Shown here piece by piece: positions 53,137 through 56,241 of a DNA stretch of 56,241 nt (positions within the stretch are counted from its first letter, which is position 1; each line of letters starts with the position of its first letter). The stretch spans positions 1 through 56,241 of the forward strand of contig JBBQER010000011.1 of the NCBI GenBank assembly GCA_038320885.1. The letters run 5' to 3'. This stretch comes from JBBQER01 sp038320885 (GTDB taxonomy: Bacteria; Actinomycetota; Acidimicrobiia; IMCC26256; PALSA-610). The notes under the pieces are model-generated. The model did not search any database and was not told the DNA's origin. It was given only the letters and a program-made list of their open reading frames with translations. The translations under genes were made by a program, and so were the position numbers.

Positions 53137-55214
53137 CCCGGCGCAAGCGGCGGGTCGCGGCAGTGCTCGCAGCGACCGTCGTTGCCGTCGTCTTCGCAAA
53201 CGTTGCGCCGCGCCCCGTGCGCGCGGCGACCACGACGACCGATGCCACGACCACGACCACGACGACGACGACGACCACGACCACCCCGCCGACCACGATC
53301 CCGGCCGACCCGACCGCGCCGGGTGTGCACCTCATCACGCAGCCGCCGTGGATCGCGACGCAAGGCGTCGAGGTGCTGGGGCTGCAGCTCGACGACCCTG
53401 CGATCGCCTCCGTCGCCGACGCCGCCGTCGAGATCACCGTGCACCGATCCGTCAGCTCGCGCACCGAATTCAATCGCGCGATCAGCGGCGAGGAGCTTCC
53501 GGGAGTGCGGGCGCGGCTCACCTATCCGCTGTCTTCGGTCGGCGTGAACAAGGCCGGCGCCTTCGGCATCGCGTTCGGCCTGAGCGGGTCGGGCTCGGAG
53601 CGCGCGGTCGCAGTCACCGATCCCGGCGTGTATCCCATCGAGGTACGCGTCGTCGACGCGAGCAAGGACCGCACCACATTCGTCACCTGGATGGTGGTCG
53701 TCGATCCGGATCGCGGGAACGATTTCCAGCCGTTGCGAGTCTCGTGGATCTGGCCACTCGTCACCGGTCCGGTCCAACGCGGCGACCGAACCGAGAACGC
53801 GTCCGCGCTCGCCGAGATGCGGCGCGGGGGACGTCTCGATCGCATCGCGGCCGTGCTCGCACGCGCCGGCCGCTTTCCGCTCACGGTCGGCCTCGGACCC
53901 GAGACGCTGCAAAGCTGGATCGACCACGCGCGGACGAAGCCGGCGCTGCGACGCGGCGCGTCGCGCGTCAGGAGCGCCGCGCGCCGGGCTTCGATCCAAC
54001 TGCTGCCCGAGCCGTACGTGCCGATCGACGGCCCGACGATCGAGGCCGAGGGTCTCGGGAGTCACGTACCCGACGAGTACGTCGCAGGTTCGAACGCGAT
54101 CGAGGCCGCGATCGACGAGATCCCGGATCCGCGCACCGCGTTCAAGGACCCGGTCGACGAGGCGACCGTCAGCCGACTCAGGCAAATCCTGATCGGGCGC
54201 TTCGTGGTTCGGGATACCGCGCTCGCTCCCATCGACGAGCCCCTCACGCCCGCGCAGCCGTTCGCGCTGACCACCGGAACGAGTTCGGTGCCGGCGGTGG
54301 CGACCGACAGCGGGCTCGAACAGCTGCTGACCCTCGCGGGCCCGCCCGCGCTGCGAGCGCAACGCGTCCTCGCCGGGCTCGCCGAGGTCGCGTACGAGGC
54401 GCCATCGCAGGCGCGTGGCGTCGTGCTCGCGATGCCGGACCGCTGGACTCCCGACATCCCGACGCTGACACTGCTGCTCCATGAGTTGCGCGACCACCCG
54501 CTCGTGAAGCCGGTCACACTCGACCACCTGTTCAGCGGCGTGACTCCCGAGCAGCGCGACGAGGTCCCGCTCCAGCGGCTGCTGGCGCCGATCCCCACGA
54601 GCGGAGCCCGGCCGCTCTTTGCGAGCGAGTACGACAAGGCCGTGCAGGCACTCGAGGCGTACCAAGCCATGGTCGGGCGTGACGACTCCTCGGTCGCGGC
54701 CGGCCAACACGCGTTGCTGCTCTCGCTGTCGACCGCCAACACGCGCGCCGAGGCGCTCGCACAGCTGGCGTCCATCCATGCGAGTCTGCGCTCGTTGACG
54801 AGTGGCATCACCACAACCGCGAAGACGCTCACGCTCACCGCACGGCGCGCCTCACTCCCGCTCAGCTTCCAAAACGACACCAAGCGCGCCAACATCCACG
54901 TGCGTGTCCATCTCGACAGTCCCAAGCTGATCTTCCCCGACGGGCCCAACGTCGATCTACGGCTACCGCTCGGTCACTACACCAAGCAAATCCCGGTCGA
55001 AGCGCGCGCATCGGGCACGTTCACGATGACGGTCACGCTCGAATCGGCGGACGGATCGGTCAGGCTGGGTCCGCCGACCGTGGTGACAATCCGTTCGGCG
55101 GTGTTCAGTGGCATCGGCATCGCGCTCACGATCGGCGCGCTGCTGTTCCTCGCGGGTTGGTGGGGCAACCACTTCCGCCGGTCGCGCCGCGCGCGACGCG
55201 CACTGACGCAGTGA
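53133..55214 (+). CDS. DUF6049-family secreted, membrane-anchored protein
   Basis: 693 residues from GTG 53133. A signal segment (VAAVLAATVVAVVFANVA) is followed by a Thr-rich run, mostly ACG/ACC codons, at about 34-52. A large extracytoplasmic region with beta-sandwich and TIM-like segments follows (PLRVSWIWPLVTGP, GRFPLTVGLGPETL, SIQLLPEPYVPID). A C-terminal membrane helix (IGIALTIGALLFLAGWWG) and basic tail RRSRRARRAL end it. It is the Rv3909-type protein that precedes murJ in actinobacteria. Function unknown, probably tied to cell-wall or lipid-II export. The stop overlaps the murJ GTG. Confidence 0.88.
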   Translation: MTRRKRRVAAVLAATVVAVVFANVAPRPVRAATTTTDATTTTTTTTTTTTTPPTTIPADPTAPGVHLITQPPWIATQGVEVLGLQLDDPAIASVADAAVEITVHRSVSSRTEFNRAISGEELPGVRARLTYPLSSVGVNKAGAFGIAFGLSGSGSERAVAVTDPGVYPIEVRVVDASKDRTTFVTWMVVVDPDRGNDFQPLRVSWIWPLVTGPVQRGDRTENASALAEMRRGGRLDRIAAVLARAGRFPLTVGLGPETLQSWIDHARTKPALRRGASRVRSAARRASIQLLPEPYVPIDGPTIEAEGLGSHVPDEYVAGSNAIEAAIDEIPDPRTAFKDPVDEATVSRLRQILIGRFVVRDTALAPIDEPLTPAQPFALTTGTSSVPAVATDSGLEQLLTLAGPPALRAQRVLAGLAEVAYEAPSQARGVVLAMPDRWTPDIPTLTLLLHELRDHPLVKPVTLDHLFSGVTPEQRDEVPLQRLLAPIPTSGARPLFASEYDKAVQALEAYQAMVGRDDSSVAAGQHALLLSLSTANTRAEALAQLASIHASLRSLTSGITTTAKTLTLTARRASLPLSFQNDTKRANIHVRVHLDSPKLIFPDGPNVDLRLPLGHYTKQIPVEARASGTFTMTVTLESADGSVRLGPPTVVTIRSAVFSGIGIALTIGALLFLAGWWGNHFRRSRRARRALTQ
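53228..53292. repeat. Threonine-codon repeat (ACG/ACC) in the DUF6049 gene
   Basis: An almost uninterrupted series of ACG and ACC codons encodes a Thr linker just after the signal peptide. It could vary in length by slippage and may be glycosylated in the mature protein. Confidence 0.7.
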
Positions 55215-56241
55215 GCACGCCGACGAACGCGCCGGTCGCCGCGCGCGAGCGACTCGTCCGCTCGAGCGCGACGGTCGCGACCGGCACGCTGCTGTCCCGA
55301 GTGACCGGCCTCTTACGCGTCGCCGTCCTTGCCTACGCGGTCGGGCGTGCAAGCCTCGCCGATACCTACAACCTCGCGAACTCGACGCCCAACATCGTCT
55401 ACGAGCTGCTGCTCGGCGGCGTGCTCTCGGCGACGCTCGTCCCGCTCTTCGTCGATCACCTCGAGCGCGGCGATACGCGCGCGACGGCGGCCGTGTTCAC
55501 GGTCTCGCTCACGGTTCTCGCCGTCTTGACCGCGGTCGCGATGTTGTTCGCGCCGCTCATCGCCCGCCTCTACGCGCTCGACACCACGGGGCCCGAGCGC
55601 ACCGCGCAACTTCACGTGATGACGATCTTCACTCTCTGGTTCCTCCCGCAAATGGTGTTCTACGGGCTGACCGCGCTCGCCACCGCCATCCTCAACGCGC
55701 GCCGCCGCTTCGTCGCGGCCGCGTACGCGCCCGTGCTCAACAACGTGATCGTGATCGGCGTGCTCGCCGCGTTCGCGCACATGACCGTGGGCTCGCGCCG
55801 CGAGTGGATCGACGTGCGCCGTATCAGCGGAGACGCCGGCAAGCTCACCTTGCTCGGCGCGGGAACCACGGCCGGCATCGCGGCGATGGGTCTGATCCTG
55901 CTCCCCGCGATGCGCCACGCGCGGACGCACCTGCGAGCGGCGTTCGACTGGAAGCATCCCGCGGTCCGCAAGATGCTGCGCCTCTCGGGCTGGACGATCG
56001 GCTACGTCGTCACCAACCAGGTCGCGCTGTTGTTCGTGTTGGTGCTCGCGAAAACCGGTACGACCGGTGACGTGTCCGCATATCTCTACGCGTACACCTT
56101 CTACCAAGTGCCGCACGGGCTCCTGGCGGTGTCGATCATGACCACGATGATGCCGGAGCTCTCGAGTAGCGCCGCGCAGCACGACCTCGACGAGATGGCG
56201 CGAAAATTCCGCCTCGGTCTGCGCTACATCGTGTTGCTCAT
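55211..56241 (+). CDS. murJ: Lipid II flippase MurJ (MviN), N-terminal part (runs off the right edge)
   Basis: Starts at GTG 55211, overlapping the DUF6049 stop by 4 bp, and is open for about 343 codons. MurJ signatures are clear: SSATVATGTLLSRVTGLLRVAVLAY, LADTYNLANSTPNIVYELLLGGVLSATLVPLF (substrate-cavity helices), MVFYGLTALATAILNARRRFVAAAYAPVLNNVIVI and LRLSGWTIGYVVTNQV. It flips lipid II for peptidoglycan synthesis. In Mycobacterium the homologue (Rv3910) also has a long C-terminal kinase-like region, not visible here. Confidence 0.94.
   Translation, partial: MSTPTNAPVAARERLVRSSATVATGTLLSRVTGLLRVAVLAYAVGRASLADTYNLANSTPNIVYELLLGGVLSATLVPLFVDHLERGDTRATAAVFTVSLTVLAVLTAVAMLFAPLIARLYALDTTGPERTAQLHVMTIFTLWFLPQMVFYGLTALATAILNARRRFVAAAYAPVLNNVIVIGVLAAFAHMTVGSRREWIDVRRISGDAGKLTLLGAGTTAGIAAMGLILLPAMRHARTHLRAAFDWKHPAVRKMLRLSGWTIGYVVTNQVALLFVLVLAKTGTTGDVSAYLYAYTFYQVPHGLLAVSIMTTMMPELSSSAAQHDLDEMARKFRLGLRYIVLL

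Overview
The window is strongly GC-rich, compact bacterial chromosome, best explained as an actinobacterium. Support comes from the HspR/HAIR-controlled dnaK-grpE-dnaJ-hspR-clpB operon, NucS (the actinobacterial and archaeal mismatch endonuclease), inositol-3-phosphate synthase coupled to a PadR regulator, an EtfD-like membrane Fe-S oxidoreductase, a DUF5318 zinc protein, a BTAD/SARP-type regulator and a DUF6049-murJ pair. I suspect a deep branch such as Acidimicrobiia, but that is inference. Several neighbour sets (rpsF-ssb-rpsR-rplI-dnaB; PadR-ino1 and DUF5318; pcnA and DUF6049-murJ) lie close to oriC in mycobacteria, so the region may be origin-proximal. dnaA, dnaN and gyrB are not present.

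Layout. 1-5.5 kb: heat-shock chaperone operon on the minus strand, with a HAIR operator over the dnaK promoter; clpB runs off the left edge. 5.6-8.4 kb: a small cyclic-nucleotide-binding protein and an EtfD-like oxidoreductase. 8.4-12.4 kb, minus strand: a polytopic membrane protein, an RDD protein with a repeat-built proline-rich tail, and dCTP deaminase. 12.4-18.8 kb: tRNA-Gly(CCC), then a translationally coupled signalling pair, an FHA-cyclase and a 1737-residue BTAD-kinase-STAND-TM-WD40 protein. 18.8-23.3 kb: an acyltransferase-3/SGNH protein and, divergently, a CitE-like lyase coupled to an amidohydrolase. 23.3-26.5 kb: a secreted four-Calx-beta protein and a PAS-GGDEF diguanylate cyclase. 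26.5-31.5 kb: a winged-helix protein, a small possibly truncated protein, and a surface-glycan set (sulfotransferase, GT2, WsaF-like GT4).

31.6-38.8 kb: a 73-residue protein behind a DtxR/IdeR-like box; a KamB/NpmA-like 16S rRNA A1408 methyltransferase coupled to an RsmI that carries an N-terminal DUF371 domain; an SCO6745-like protein, an amidase, two small membrane or anchored proteins, nucS and purU. 38.8-42.5 kb, minus strand: rpsF-ssb-rpsR-rplI, a 398-bp gap with a cluster of DnaA-box-like sites, then dnaB. 42.7-45.6 kb: DUF192, panB and an alpha/beta-hydrolase-cyclase gene broken by two frameshifts. 45.6-56.2 kb: DUF5318, PadR-ino1, a methyltransferase, pcnA, pilT, a histone-deacetylase-like hydrolase, GNAT, DUF6049 and a partial murJ.

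Most notable: (i) the FHA-cyclase with the BTAD/kinase/STAND/WD40 giant, which looks like a membrane-tethered signal-to-transcription device; (ii) the DUF371-RsmI fusion coupled to an A1408-type methyltransferase, two enzymes predicted to modify the same decoding-site helix (h44); (iii) the DnaA-box cluster upstream of dnaB; (iv) an S18 with a long acidic tail.
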